Assembly (NCBI RefSeq): GCF_020179605.1
Contig: NZ_JAINZO010000002.1
Span: 1,612,001 to 1,676,000 of the forward strand
DNA length: 64,000 bases
Source: Geomonas agri
GTDB taxonomy: Bacteria > Desulfobacterota > Desulfuromonadia > Geobacterales > Geobacteraceae
Direction of reading: 5' to 3'
Part shown: in pieces, positions 15,550 through 24,117 of the stretch
Numbering within the stretch: the first letter of the stretch is position 1
Layout of the letters: each line of letters begins with the position of its first letter
Position numbers and translations under genes: made by a program
Notes under the pieces: generated by a model
What the model was told of the DNA's origin: nothing
Database searches by the model: none
What the model saw: only the letters and a program-made list of their open reading frames with translations

Positions 15550-16268
15550 GCGAGAAAACGAGGATCTACCTACAGCCCTGGCCCATACGCATCTGGCACT
15601 GGATCAACGCCTCGGGCATCATCATCCTGATCCTGTCCGGCGCCCAGATCCGGTTTCCTGAGACTCTGAGCATCTTCACCAGCTACAAGAGCGCCATCGA
15701 GGTGCACAACACCGCCGGGATCATCGTTTCCATCTCCTTCTCGTTCTGGTTCTTCTACTACAAGATGGTGAAGAACACGCTGGACAAGTTGTACATCCCG
15801 GACGAGGAAGACATCAAGCACGGCCTGGTACGTCAGCTCCTGTATTACTGCTTCTGGTACTTCCTGGGGCGTCCGAGCCCATACCACGCTACGCCGGATC
15901 ACAAGTTCAACCCGATGCAGAAATCGGCGTACCTGGCGGTCATGTTCGTGCTCATGCCGCTGGTGGGGCTCACGGGAATCCTGCTGCTGAACGTAACCCC
16001 ACTGCGCGTGCTGATCCTGATGTGGGGCGGCATCAAGTTTATCGTCGCGCTCCATTTCCTTCTGGCCTGTTCGCTGCTCGCCTTCCTCTGCACGCACGTC
16101 TACCTGGCGACCTTGGGCGACTACATCAAGCCGATGCTGATCGGGTGGGAGGAAGTGGAAGAGCATGCAGAAGCGGAGGCGCCCACGGAAGTCGCCATTC
16201 CTGGCTACCGGCCGGTGCGTCACTACCCCGAGTACGAGCAGGAACTTCTGGAGCAGCGTCATAGTTGA
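15546..16268 (+). CDS. cbcB: Cytochrome b, di-heme quinol-oxidising subunit, CbcB-like
   Basis: The 240-residue protein is of the four-helix hydrogenase/formate dehydrogenase-type cytochrome b family. Candidate heme ligands are His in helix 1 (RIWHWINASG), helix 2 (EVHNTAG) and helix 4 (ALHFLLACSLLAFLCTHVYL). The C-terminal 45 residues are soluble and acidic. Its ATG overlaps the stop of the heptaheme cytochrome gene (ATGA), so the pair is translated together. It should take electrons from menaquinol in the cytoplasmic membrane and deliver them to the heptaheme partner. In G. sulfurreducens the equivalent genes are transcribed under a sigma-54 regulator, in line with the promoter at 13358. 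Assignment to CbcB is by family and context. Confidence 0.85.
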   Translation: MSEKTRIYLQPWPIRIWHWINASGIIILILSGAQIRFPETLSIFTSYKSAIEVHNTAGIIVSISFSFWFFYYKMVKNTLDKLYIPDEEDIKHGLVRQLLYYCFWYFLGRPSPYHATPDHKFNPMQKSAYLAVMFVLMPLVGLTGILLLNVTPLRVLILMWGGIKFIVALHFLLACSLLAFLCTHVYLATLGDYIKPMLIGWEEVEEHAEAEAPTEVAIPGYRPVRHYPEYEQELLEQRHS

Positions 16269-16305
16269 TGGACAGGGTTGCTAATTCCGGGAAAGGAGAA
16301 CGGCC

Positions 16306-16851
16306 ATGTCAGGACATCATCTTATCGAGCATTTGAAAGCGAAGCCGATGCGGGAAACGGCCCAGGTTGCGACGGGAAATGAGCTTTCCTGGAGCCGGGA
16401 ACACGTTACCAAGAACGTCGAGCAGTTGCATGTCCTGTCCCGCCGCGGGCTGTGGGGGCTGTTGCTCTTCCTGGGGCTTAGCGCCGCGGCCCTCGCTCTC
16501 AGTCAAATGAACGTGTCGTCGGTTGCCCAAGCGGAACTGGAGGGGATCATCGGTCCTCTGCCGTCGGTCGACATGCTCAACCTGGTCCTTGGGATTTCGT
16601 GGCTGTCTGCCCTGGTGTTGATCGTGGGGCGCAGGGGGAGTGACGGCAGGCCCGGGTACAGCTGGCACAACGTCGGCCTTCCCGCTGTTTTCTACCCGCT
16701 CTATGTCTTCTGTGACACGACCGGCACCTACTTCCCGATGGTGTTCCTTGCCGGCCTCGTCTTACTGCTTTTGGAACACGGCTTCGTGGTCTGCTACACC
16801 GCCAAGGCGATCAAGGAGGAAACTGCCCGCCTGGAACGCCTGCGCGATTGA
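16306..16851 (+). CDS. Four-helix membrane protein of redox cluster 2 (paralogue of 1410-1970)
   Basis: This 181-residue protein follows the cytochrome b gene by 37 bases and has AAAGGAG before its ATG. A soluble N-terminus of about 45 residues precedes four hydrophobic segments. SRRGLWGLLLFLGLS matches SNRGLWALSLFLLLS of the cluster 1 protein, and WHNVGLPAVFYPLY matches CHVGYLAGFYLFY, so both descend from one ancestor. It is the last gene before the terminator at 16884. The comparable G. sulfurreducens operon also ends with a membrane protein gene (recollection). I infer an accessory subunit shared in type, though not in sequence identity, by two different quinol-oxidising cores. Confidence 0.75.
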   Translation: MSGHHLIEHLKAKPMRETAQVATGNELSWSREHVTKNVEQLHVLSRRGLWGLLLFLGLSAAALALSQMNVSSVAQAELEGIIGPLPSVDMLNLVLGISWLSALVLIVGRRGSDGRPGYSWHNVGLPAVFYPLYVFCDTTGTYFPMVFLAGLVLLLLEHGFVVCYTAKAIKEETARLERLRD

Positions 16852-16883
16852 TCCTTCTGTGCAGGAACGGCCCTCCATGCACA

Positions 16884-16917
16884 ACCGGCCACTCGATTCC
16901 GAGTGGCCGGTTTTTTT
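16884..16917 (+). terminator. Rho-independent terminator of redox cluster 2
   Basis: ACCGGCCACTCG (16884-16895) pairs perfectly with CGAGTGGCCGGT (16900-16911) around a four-base loop, followed by a T run to 16917. It lies 33 bases after the last gene and also separates it from the convergent dodecaheme gene. Confidence 0.92.
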
Positions 16918-16945
16918 GTGCTTCGGGAGTAGAGCAGGGGGCTGG

Positions 16946-17938
16946 CTAGCCGTGCTGGTGGCAGGAATCGCAGTTGCCGTTCACGGTGAAGGCTGACTTG
17001 CCGTCGTGGCAGGCACCGCACGACTTGGCGTTTTTCATCTCGTCCATGGACACGGGCTTGCCGCCGCGTTTGGTCGGGAAGGTACCGCTGTGGCAGTCCT
17101 TGCACTTGTACATGCCCAGATGGTTGCTGTGGCTGAACTTGACGTCACCAGCATCGGCGACCTTGAACTTGATCTCCTGGACCGGGTGGCACTTGTCGCA
17201 TTGTGATACTGCGAAGGCATCCTTGGCATTGTGGCATGCCCCGCACGATTTTCCTTTCTCCATCGCCGCCATGGTGACAGGTTTGCTGGAACCGAGGGGG
17301 AACAGCTTTGTATGACAGGAACTGCAGCTGTAGATCTCGACGTGCTTGCTGTGGCTGAAGACGATGGGGCCGGTCTCCTTCACCTTGAACACGACCTGCT
17401 TGGGCGAAGGGTGGCAGCCGTCGCACTTGGCGACGCTGAAGGCTTTCTTGCCGTTGTGGCAGGCACCGCAGGATTTCCCCTTCTCCATTTCGGCCATGGA
17501 GACCGACTTGTTGGGGCCGGTCTTGTAAAGGGAGTTATGGCAGGCGTTGCACTGCATCGTTTGCAGGTGCTTGTTGTGGCTGAAGAGCACGGGACCGGTC
17601 TCTTTCACCTTGAAGGTGATGTTCTTGACCTTGTGACAGGCGGTGCACTTGGCGACGCTGAAGGCCTTGTTGCCGTTATGACACTTGCCGCACGATTTCC
17701 CCTTCTCCATGTCGGCCATGGTGTATTTCACTTTGGCCACGCGCGGATTCTCGTGGCACACCTTGCAACTGACGTTGGGGCTCTTCTCCGTTTTCTTCTT
17801 GAGGTGCTTGTTGTGGCTGAAGACCACCTTGCCTCCCCCGTCGGTCTGGTAGGTTATGTCCTTCAGTTCGATGGCGTATGCTGCGGAAGATCCTACGGCT
17901 AGCGCGGCCAGGACAATGAACGCCGGTTTGAATCTCAT
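16946..17938 (-). CDS. Periplasmic dodecaheme cytochrome c of four c7-type repeats
   Basis: The 330-residue protein has a signal peptide (residues 1-22) and twelve CxxCH motifs in four consecutive three-heme repeats. Each repeat has the order FSH-x-KH (distal ligand), C-x-x-CH, the sequence MEKGKSCGACHNGKKAFSV or a variant of it, and a final C-x-x-CH. This is the layout of GSU1996 and its relative GSU0592 of G. sulfurreducens, linear chains of c7 (PpcA-like) domains that act as molecular wires in the periplasm (family knowledge). It is transcribed towards the CbcAB-like operon, with its own sigma-54 promoter at 18067 and two palindromic sites upstream, and AAGGAGG before ATG 17938. I infer that it accepts electrons from the neighbouring quinol oxidoreductases. 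Confidence 0.93.
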   Translation of the reverse strand: MRFKPAFIVLAALAVGSSAAYAIELKDITYQTDGGGKVVFSHNKHLKKKTEKSPNVSCKVCHENPRVAKVKYTMADMEKGKSCGKCHNGNKAFSVAKCTACHKVKNITFKVKETGPVLFSHNKHLQTMQCNACHNSLYKTGPNKSVSMAEMEKGKSCGACHNGKKAFSVAKCDGCHPSPKQVVFKVKETGPIVFSHSKHVEIYSCSSCHTKLFPLGSSKPVTMAAMEKGKSCGACHNAKDAFAVSQCDKCHPVQEIKFKVADAGDVKFSHSNHLGMYKCKDCHSGTFPTKRGGKPVSMDEMKNAKSCGACHDGKSAFTVNGNCDSCHQHG

Positions 17939-18066
17939 GGTTGCCTCCTTTGACGGTAGTGGGATTGGCTTCTTATGATCACTCTGCTACGAGCTGAAAT
18001 ATCGGAGCGGGCCAGGCTGCCGCCGCGCTTTCTGCTGCCACGGATAAACCGGCACGAGTTCTCTTT

Positions 18067-18082
18067 AGCATTAGCCGTGCCT
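18067..18082 (-). promoter_or_regulatory. Sigma-54 (-24/-12) promoter of the dodecaheme gene
   Basis: On the minus strand AGGCAC-GGCTA-ATGCT, with GG and GC ten bases apart; the -12 element ATGCT is identical to that of the cluster 1 promoter. Transcription would start near 18055, leaving a leader of about 117 bases. The other bases of 17939-18370 hold two operators, a terminator for the next gene, and no gene. Confidence 0.65.
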
Positions 18083-18157
18083 GATTTTTCCACTAATCGT
18101 AACTTCCTGAAAGTACGTAGTTTTTATCCCGACCCCTGGGCAGGCGTCGTCCGCGGC

Positions 18158-18176
18158 TGTATAAAGATGCTATACA
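18158..18176. promoter_or_regulatory. Palindromic operator B1 (TGTAT-N9-ATACA)
   Basis: TGTATAAAGATGCTATACA, 76 bases upstream of the -24 GG of the dodecaheme promoter. The TGTATA arms are identical to those of operator A1 in front of cluster 1. Confidence 0.72.
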
Positions 18177-18257
18177 CCGAACCGATGCGATTGGAGGTAA
18201 GGTGTTGAAAGTAAATCTGTTTTACAGTGGGGGTGTGCGCGGTGGAGGGGCGGCTGC

Positions 18258-18276
18258 TGTATAGCAAACATATACG
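18258..18276. promoter_or_regulatory. Palindromic operator B2 (TGTAT-N9-ATACG)
   Basis: TGTATAGCAAACATATACG, one mismatch in the last base. Its centre is exactly 100 bp from that of B1, almost the same spacing as the A1/A2 pair (102 bp). Confidence 0.65.
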
Positions 18277-18302
18277 AGGCCGTGGGAGATTTTCGGCAAC
18301 GT

Positions 18303-18345
18303 GTAATCAAAAGAAGAAGGCCGCGGGAGCAAACGCCCCGCGGCC
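18303..18345 (-). terminator. Rho-independent terminator of the AspT/YidE-type transporter gene
   Basis: GGCCGCGGG (18319-18327) pairs with CCCGCGGCC (18337-18345). On the minus strand the stem is followed by TTCTTCTTTTG. It lies 25 bases after the transporter stop codon. Confidence 0.75.
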
Positions 18346-18370
18346 ATCAGAGCCGCCCACTCCGGAGGGG

Positions 18371-20017
18371 TCACAGCTGGCCCGTCGAAATCAGGATGAT
18401 GTGTACCAGGATAATCTTGCCGATGGTGGCAAACGGGAACACGCAGGCGTAGCCCTGGTCGGAAAGGTCGTTGCCAGTCTGCTCCTTGATGTAGCCGAGG
18501 CCCGGCGTGGAAGTGTGCATACCGGCGACGATACCCACCGCCAGCGTCATCGGCAGCTTCAGCACCTTGTGGGCGATGAACAGGCCGAGAAAGGCGGTGA
18601 CGGAGGTGACGCAGACGCCGGTGATGAAGATGCTGCCGCCGCCACCGTGGCTCAAGGTGGTGAGCAAGCTGTAGCCGGAGCGGGTGCCGATGCCGGCCAG
18701 GAACAGCACCAGCCCCACCTGTTTCAGCACCATGCTGGCGCTGTAGGGGAGGCTCCACACCATCTTGCCGGTCCGGCCGAAGGTGCCCAGCAGGATGCCG
18801 ACGATGAGCGGCCCACCAGCGAAGCCGAGCTGCATACTGCCGCCACCGGGAAAGGGGAAGGGAATCAGGCCCAGGATCAGCCCGATAACAAGGCCGAGGC
18901 TGAAGGTCATCACGTCCACCTCGCTGACCCGGCGGTAGGAATTGCCGAAGAAGGCGGCGACGTCATCCATACACGTCTTGTGCGCCAAGACCCTCACTAC
19001 GTCACCTAATTCCAGGACCATCTCGGCCTCTGGTAGGAACTCGTTGTCCCCGCGTCGTACCAGCGTGATCACCTCGCCGAAGCGCTGGTCCTGATGCAAT
19101 TCACCGATGGTGCGCCCGATGGCCTGGGGGCTGGAGACGAAAACCCTGCGGTACTCGTACTCGGTACGGTCCAGCCCCAGGCGCTCCTTGCTCCTCCTTT
19201 CCCCAAGCACCGTGGCGATCTTTTCGATTTCGTGCGGCGCCCCGGCGACCATGGCCAGATCCCCGGCTTGCAGCACCGTTGCGGATCCCGCAAAGAAGAA
19301 ATCATCCCCCCGTTTGATCCGGCTGAAGATTACCTCGCAGTTGTTGGATTTGTTCAGGTTTTGAACGGTGAGGTCGGGAGGGTCCACCTTCTGTACCTTG
19401 ATGGTGCAGTGCACCAGTGAGTTGCGGTCTTCGGGCTTGCGCAGTACCTTGAACTCCGCCTGGTAGTCCACCTTCCAGATTTTTTGACACACGTTGATGG
19501 TCAACATGAGGCCAATAACGCCGATGGGATAGGCGACGGAGAAGCCGACCACAGGCTCGGCGAGCAGCGTTTCCAGCATTTCCGGCGGTGCGATCTGGCG
19601 TATCGATTCCAGCGCGCCGCCCAACGCCGGCGATGCGGTCATGCTGCCGCAGAAGATGCCGGCGGCGATTCCGGGCTTGATGGCGAAGTACTTTTGCAGT
19701 GCGATGCAGAGCGCCGCAGAAGCGCAGAGCACGATGCCGGCGAGACCGTTATTCATCACCCCGTTGCGCCGAAAGGTCGAGATGAAGGAGGGGCCGGCGG
19801 AGAGACCGACGGTATAGACGAAGAGTGCCTGTCCCATGATGTACACGATGGCCGGCGCCTTCATGTCGGGGTGGAGCATACCGAAGCCGAGCCCGACGAA
19901 GAGGACGGCGCCGACGCCAAGGGTGATGCCGTACACCTTGATCTTGCCCAGGGGGTAACCCAATGCTGCGACCATGAGCAGAAGCATCAACGGGTTCTCG
20001 AGGAGTATCTTGATCAT
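18371..20017 (-). CDS. AspT/YidE/YbjL-family transporter with two RCK_C (TrkA-C) domains
   Basis: The 548-residue protein has the layout of the aspartate:alanine exchanger superfamily: five or so N-terminal membrane helices (residues 1-165), a cytoplasmic middle with two TrkA-C domains (about 205-290 and 295-375, the second with IGRTIGELHQDQRFGEVITLVRRG), then about five more helices. The two membrane halves are internal repeats (GPSFISTFRRNG...GIVLCASAA against GIGTRSGYSLL...FITGVCV). ATG 20017 follows GAGGTGG; an in-frame GTG or ATG further out adds a hydrophilic leader and is less likely. The substrate cannot be told; members exchange aspartate/alanine or dicarboxylates. It stands alone, between the regulatory region of the dodecaheme gene and a chemoreceptor gene. 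Confidence 0.85.
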   Translation of the reverse strand: MIKILLENPLMLLLMVAALGYPLGKIKVYGITLGVGAVLFVGLGFGMLHPDMKAPAIVYIMGQALFVYTVGLSAGPSFISTFRRNGVMNNGLAGIVLCASAALCIALQKYFAIKPGIAAGIFCGSMTASPALGGALESIRQIAPPEMLETLLAEPVVGFSVAYPIGVIGLMLTINVCQKIWKVDYQAEFKVLRKPEDRNSLVHCTIKVQKVDPPDLTVQNLNKSNNCEVIFSRIKRGDDFFFAGSATVLQAGDLAMVAGAPHEIEKIATVLGERRSKERLGLDRTEYEYRRVFVSSPQAIGRTIGELHQDQRFGEVITLVRRGDNEFLPEAEMVLELGDVVRVLAHKTCMDDVAAFFGNSYRRVSEVDVMTFSLGLVIGLILGLIPFPFPGGGSMQLGFAGGPLIVGILLGTFGRTGKMVWSLPYSASMVLKQVGLVLFLAGIGTRSGYSLLTTLSHGGGGSIFITGVCVTSVTAFLGLFIAHKVLKLPMTLAVGIVAGMHTSTPGLGYIKEQTGNDLSDQGYACVFPFATIGKIILVHIILISTGQL

Positions 20018-20102
20018 GATTGCCACCTCTATCGCCGGCGGGCGCTTGCGGCGCCCGCCCCTGATGAACCTCACGCCGCCCTTTTATGTCTCACGTCCCT
20101 AG

Positions 20103-22586
20103 TTATTCGCTCAGCTTGAACTGCCCCACCAGTTTTTGCTGCTCCTCAGCCAGCCGCGACAGCAACAGCGCGGACGAGGCCGACTCCTGCGCGTTCTTGG
20201 CGGTATCCTGCACCACTTCGTTGATGCTCTGGATGTTGTTGCTGATTTCCACCGTGGTGGCTGTCTGCTCCTCGGCCGCAGTGGCGATCTGGTTCACCTG
20301 CAGGGTGACCGATCCTATCTGCTGCAGGATCTCCTCCAGGGCTGCCCCGGACTTGGCCGCCTCGACCGTTCCCGCCTCGACCCGGCTCACTCCCGACTGC
20401 ATAACGTCGATAGCCCCCTTGGTCTGCTGCTGCACTGCTTTAATCATTTCCCCGATTTCACGGGTGGCGCTCGCGGTCCGCTGCGCCAGCGCGCGCACCT
20501 CGTCGGCCACTACGGCAAATCCGCGCCCCTGTTTTCCCGCACGCGCTGCCTCGATGGCGGCGTTCAAGGCCAGCAGGTTGGTCTGATCGGCGATGTCGTT
20601 GATGGTGTTGACGATGGCGCCGATCTGTTCCGACTTCTGCCCCAGGTCGCCGATGGTGACTGCTGAGGCTCGCACCTGGTCCGCAATCTGGTTCATCCCC
20701 TGAACCGTCCCCTTGACCACGTCGGCGCCGGCGACCGCAGCGTCATTGGCCTGCTTGGAGCCGGCTGCGGCCTGGGTGCAGCTGACCGCGATGTCGTTGG
20801 AGGTGGCTGCCATCTCCTCGCTGGCCGTTGCCACCGTGGCCGCCTGTTCGGCGACCCGCGCCGCCCCGGTCGCCATCTGCTCTGCTGCGCAGGAGAGTTC
20901 GGTCGAGGTGGAGGCGACCTGGGTGGTGTTGTGTGACACCCGCGAGATCACCTCGTGGAAGTGCACCACGATGTTGTTGATGCTGCTGCAGATGTCGCCG
21001 ATCTCGTCGTTGGAGCCGACCTTGATGCGCTTGGTGAGGTTGCCGTCGGCGATCTCGGCGGTGACCAGCTTGGCGTGGAAGAGGGGCTTGGTGATGGAGG
21101 CGATGATGCGCAGGCTGATCACCAGTGAGATCAGCACCACGGCGATGGAAACCGCAATCATGACATAGGAGAGCAGGGTGGCGTTGTCGACCGCGCTGCG
21201 CACGCCGGTCAGGATCTGCTGCTGGTTCTCCCCAATGCTCTTGACCTGCTCCTCGCTTCTCTGTGCCTGCTCGCGCGAAATGCCGCGCGCTGACTCGAGC
21301 GCCCTCTGCATGGCGGCGTTGCTCCGGATCACCCCCATCTTGGTGGCCTCTATCTTCTGGATCGAGGCCGAGGCGCGGCGCACTGTTTCCGATACGTCGG
21401 AGATCTTCTGAGCCAGGTCCTTCTGCCCCGATTCAAGCAGCACCTTCCCCGCCAGGACGATGTTGGTGTCGATCCGCTTGCGGGTTTGGGCCAGGGTGCT
21501 GACCAGTTTCCCCACCTCGGCGTCGGTGGCGCTGAGCATGATCTGGCGCACGCCAGAGTTAAGTTCCTTCACGTCGACGCTGATGTTGCTTCCCGCCTCC
21601 ATGACCGTATTGGCCGCATTCTGGAAGCCAAGCGAAGAGACCACCTTGTTGCGGTCCTTCACGATCTGCAGTTCGAGGGTGTCGATGGTGTTGAAGATCT
21701 TCCTGCTGTTTTCTTCCAGCGGCTTCATGATGTCGCGCGCCTTGTTGGCGTAATGTTCCGCGTCGGCCTTTTCGGGGGTGTTGAGCATCTCCAGCTTGAG
21801 CGCCACCAGCCCCCCCTCTTCGGCGCCGATCTGGTTCAGGATGTCGGTGGCCACCCCCTTGACCTCCTTGATGGCTGGGTTGTCCCCCTGGTCCACCTCG
21901 ATGTTCCGGGTTAGTTCCACCGTGTTCTTAAGGCGCTCCCGCAGCGGTGCCACCTTGAACTTGTTCTTGACCAGCTCCAGGTCGCTCAGGATGATGTTGA
22001 TGTCCTTGAGCCGGCTTTGCAGGGTGAGGAGCTTCTTGATAGAGCTGTTGACTTGGAGGTTGGCGGCTTGGGAGGAGTTGATGTTGGAGAGGGCGCTGCT
22101 CCCCATCTCGCTGATCTGCTTGCGCAATGCCACCACGCTTGCCTCGGCCTTTTGCAGCTCCGAGTTCACCGTGGCGATCTCGCTTTTAAAGAGCGTCATG
22201 TCCTTGAGCCGCTGCGAGGCCACCTGGACCACGGTCTTCTCGATGTCCCGCAGCACCGCGGTGTCTACGCCGCTGGAGGCCGCACCACCCTGGACGATCT
22301 GGTCGTTCAGCTCCTCCATCCTCTTGATGCGGGTGGTGATCGACTCCGAGAGATGGGCCACCTCGGCCGGTTCTGTGGTCATCTCCAGCCGCATGAAGTC
22401 CGCGGAAACTTTTTCCACCGTCTGCTGCAACTCCAGCATCTTCAGGTGCAGCGGAGTCGATTTACCGGTCAGGATCTCGATGCTGGACTTGACCTTGGCG
22501 ATGGAAAAGAGCCCGATCCCGGCCAGGACGGAAATGCCGACGATGGTCAGCGCGATGTTGCCCAGAAGCTTGCTTTTGACGGTCAT
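20103..22586 (-). CDS. Methyl-accepting chemotaxis protein with long helical sensor region
   Basis: This 827-residue chemoreceptor begins at ATG 22586 (GGGGGTGG upstream). Membrane helix 1 spans about 8-30, then about 410 residues of mostly alpha-helical periplasmic sequence with heptad character, helix 2 at about 440-462, a HAMP domain, and a signalling domain with the conserved hairpin tip ([19 protein letters not shown]). There is no CheR-tethering pentapeptide at the C-terminus. The sensor region is much longer than the usual four-helix bundle or Cache domain and recalls the long helical receptors. The neighbouring upstream gene encodes a periplasmic binding protein without any permease, which suggests a ligand-presenting pair. 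A terminator-like hairpin (22612-22651) lies between them, so the expression levels may differ. Confidence 0.9.
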   Translation of the reverse strand: MTVKSKLLGNIALTIVGISVLAGIGLFSIAKVKSSIEILTGKSTPLHLKMLELQQTVEKVSADFMRLEMTTEPAEVAHLSESITTRIKRMEELNDQIVQGGAASSGVDTAVLRDIEKTVVQVASQRLKDMTLFKSEIATVNSELQKAEASVVALRKQISEMGSSALSNINSSQAANLQVNSSIKKLLTLQSRLKDINIILSDLELVKNKFKVAPLRERLKNTVELTRNIEVDQGDNPAIKEVKGVATDILNQIGAEEGGLVALKLEMLNTPEKADAEHYANKARDIMKPLEENSRKIFNTIDTLELQIVKDRNKVVSSLGFQNAANTVMEAGSNISVDVKELNSGVRQIMLSATDAEVGKLVSTLAQTRKRIDTNIVLAGKVLLESGQKDLAQKISDVSETVRRASASIQKIEATKMGVIRSNAAMQRALESARGISREQAQRSEEQVKSIGENQQQILTGVRSAVDNATLLSYVMIAVSIAVVLISLVISLRIIASITKPLFHAKLVTAEIADGNLTKRIKVGSNDEIGDICSSINNIVVHFHEVISRVSHNTTQVASTSTELSCAAEQMATGAARVAEQAATVATASEEMAATSNDIAVSCTQAAAGSKQANDAAVAGADVVKGTVQGMNQIADQVRASAVTIGDLGQKSEQIGAIVNTINDIADQTNLLALNAAIEAARAGKQGRGFAVVADEVRALAQRTASATREIGEMIKAVQQQTKGAIDVMQSGVSRVEAGTVEAAKSGAALEEILQQIGSVTLQVNQIATAAEEQTATTVEISNNIQSINEVVQDTAKNAQESASSALLLSRLAEEQQKLVGQFKLSE

Positions 22587-22611
22587 TGCCACCCCCGCAG
22601 TAAGGTTGCAG

Positions 22612-22651
22612 TACCAATAAAACTGGTGCCGTGCAGAACACGGCACCGGTT
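22612..22651 (-). terminator. Hairpin/terminator between binding-protein and chemoreceptor genes
   Basis: GGTGCCGTG (22625-22633) pairs with CACGGCACC (22639-22647), extended by AACT/GGTT. On the minus strand it is followed by TTTTATTGG. It lies 21 bases after the binding-protein stop; partial read-through into the chemoreceptor gene is likely as no other promoter is evident. Confidence 0.75.
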
Positions 22652-22672
22652 ACCTGCGCTTCATGCCTTTCG

Positions 22673-23806
22673 CTACTTGAGGGAAGTGAGCTTGTCCCCC
22701 TTGACCACCTGCAGGTAGACATTGTCCTGCCCCTGGTGGTTGTCCTGGGAGAACGTCAGCTTGATACCCCCCATGTCTGCCCCTTTCATGCTCTCGTACG
22801 CCTGGATGAAGGCTGCCTGGGTAGGCGGGTTGCCGGCTTTTTCAAGCGCCATGATCATTGACTTGGCCGCCATACACCCCTCCATGCTCACCGAGTTGAA
22901 GCCGACGTCCTCAGGGTTCTTTTCGATCGCTTCCTTGCACTCCTTGGTGATGGGAAGCGACAGGTCATCCAGCTCCGGCACTACCTGGCTCATGACGATC
23001 CCCTCGGAGGCGCCCGGTCCCACCGCCTTGACCAGGTTCATGCCGCCGGCAAACGAGCCCGAGGCGAGGTAGGCACTGACCCCTTCCTTGCGCGCCATTT
23101 TGATGAACTCCGCGCCTGGCTTGTAGACGGCACCGACGATGATGGCGTCGGGCTTGCCGGCCATGATGCTGGCGAGACCGGCGGTGACGGCCACGGTGTT
23201 CCTTTCGAACGAGCCCTTGGATACCAGGCTCAGGCCATGACGCTTGACGGCATTTTCGGTGGAGGAGAGGATGTCAGTGCCCAGGCCGTCGTTCTGGTAG
23301 AAGACGGCAAAGCGCTTGGCTCCTTGCTTGACCAGCTGGTCGACGATGCGGTCCACTTCCTGCTGATAGCTCGCCCTGATGTGGAACACCTCCCGGACCA
23401 CCGGCGTGCGCAGTTCCGTCGCGCCGGTCCTCGGGTTGATGTAGGGGAGCTTGTATTCCTTGACCACCGGGAGGCTCGCCACGCAGTTGGAGGTGCCTAC
23501 CGACCCGACCACTGCGAACACCTTCTGCTCGTCGGCGAGCTTGAGCAGGCAGTCGATGGTCTTGTCGGTAAGCATCTGGTCGTCCAGGGTCACCAGTTCC
23601 ACCTTCCTGCCGTTGACGCCCCCCTTGGCGTTGACCGCCTTGAAGTACGCTTCTACCCCCACCTTCATCCCCCGTCCGGAGCCCTTGTTGGCTCCGGTCT
23701 GGTCGTTCACCATGCCGATCTTGACCACGCCGCCCACCGGCCCCGCGGCATGTGCCGTCGGAACGATCATCATCAACACCACGGTCAGGAACATCATTTT
23801 TTTCAT
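22673..23806 (-). CDS. Periplasmic branched-chain-amino-acid-type ABC substrate-binding protein (orphan)
   Basis: The 377-residue protein has a signal peptide (about 1-20) and a type I periplasmic binding fold of the LivJ/AmiC class (Peripla_BP_6): VKIGMVNDQTGANKGSGRGM, AYFKAVNAKGGVNGR, VVGSVGTSNCVASLPV. Two Cys in the C-terminal part (KECKEA, MEGCMA) may form a disulfide. The genes for permease and ATPase subunits that normally accompany such a protein are absent; instead a chemoreceptor gene follows in the same direction. In Geobacter such orphan binding proteins are common near sensor genes. The ligand is unknown. The start has AAGGAGGATG-type spacing and a good promoter at 23937-23964. 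Confidence 0.87.
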   Translation of the reverse strand: MKKMMFLTVVLMMIVPTAHAAGPVGGVVKIGMVNDQTGANKGSGRGMKVGVEAYFKAVNAKGGVNGRKVELVTLDDQMLTDKTIDCLLKLADEQKVFAVVGSVGTSNCVASLPVVKEYKLPYINPRTGATELRTPVVREVFHIRASYQQEVDRIVDQLVKQGAKRFAVFYQNDGLGTDILSSTENAVKRHGLSLVSKGSFERNTVAVTAGLASIMAGKPDAIIVGAVYKPGAEFIKMARKEGVSAYLASGSFAGGMNLVKAVGPGASEGIVMSQVVPELDDLSLPITKECKEAIEKNPEDVGFNSVSMEGCMAAKSMIMALEKAGNPPTQAAFIQAYESMKGADMGGIKLTFSQDNHQGQDNVYLQVVKGDKLTSLK

Positions 23807-23936
23807 GACATCCTCCTTCTCTCTGGTAGGGCCTGCAGGGGGCGAAGGGGACGGCGGGCGGGGAGATTTCCCTCGCTTCCTTGCCGCCTTAGCCGCGCGG
23901 TTCCCCCGGTCGGCACCGTATTAGAAAAACTTTAAG

Positions 23937-23964
23937 ATAATATCTGCTAATGATTGGTTGGCAA
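23937..23964 (-). promoter_or_regulatory. Sigma-70-type promoter of the binding-protein gene
   Basis: On the minus strand TTGCCA (23959-23964), 16 bases, TATTAT (23937-23942), five of six matches at each box. The rest of the 311-base gap 23807-24117 holds the terminator of the next gene and nothing else that I can support. Confidence 0.55.
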
Positions 23965-24053
23965 GCCGATCTCTTAGCCGGGATCAGTCGTTGTCCCGGT
24001 GCAGTCATCGCAAGCAGGGGGCGTAGTCGGCGCTGGGCGGAAAACACATGAGG

Positions 24054-24085
24054 GGAAAAAGAAAAGGCCTCATGTGATGAGGCCT
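24054..24085 (-). terminator. Rho-independent terminator of the MltG-regulator operon
   Basis: AGGCCTCAT (24065-24073) pairs perfectly with ATGAGGCCT (24077-24085) around GTG; on the minus strand TTTTCTTTTTCCCC follows. It lies 33 bases after the stop of the regulator gene. Confidence 0.88.
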
Positions 24086-24117
24086 CTGGGCGGGTCGGGA
24101 TGGTGAGGAAGCAGCTA

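Noticed and set aside
23914-23930. GGCAC near 23912 as a sigma-54 promoter of the binding-protein gene
   Set aside because: No GC at the required ten-base distance; a sigma-70-type promoter fits better.
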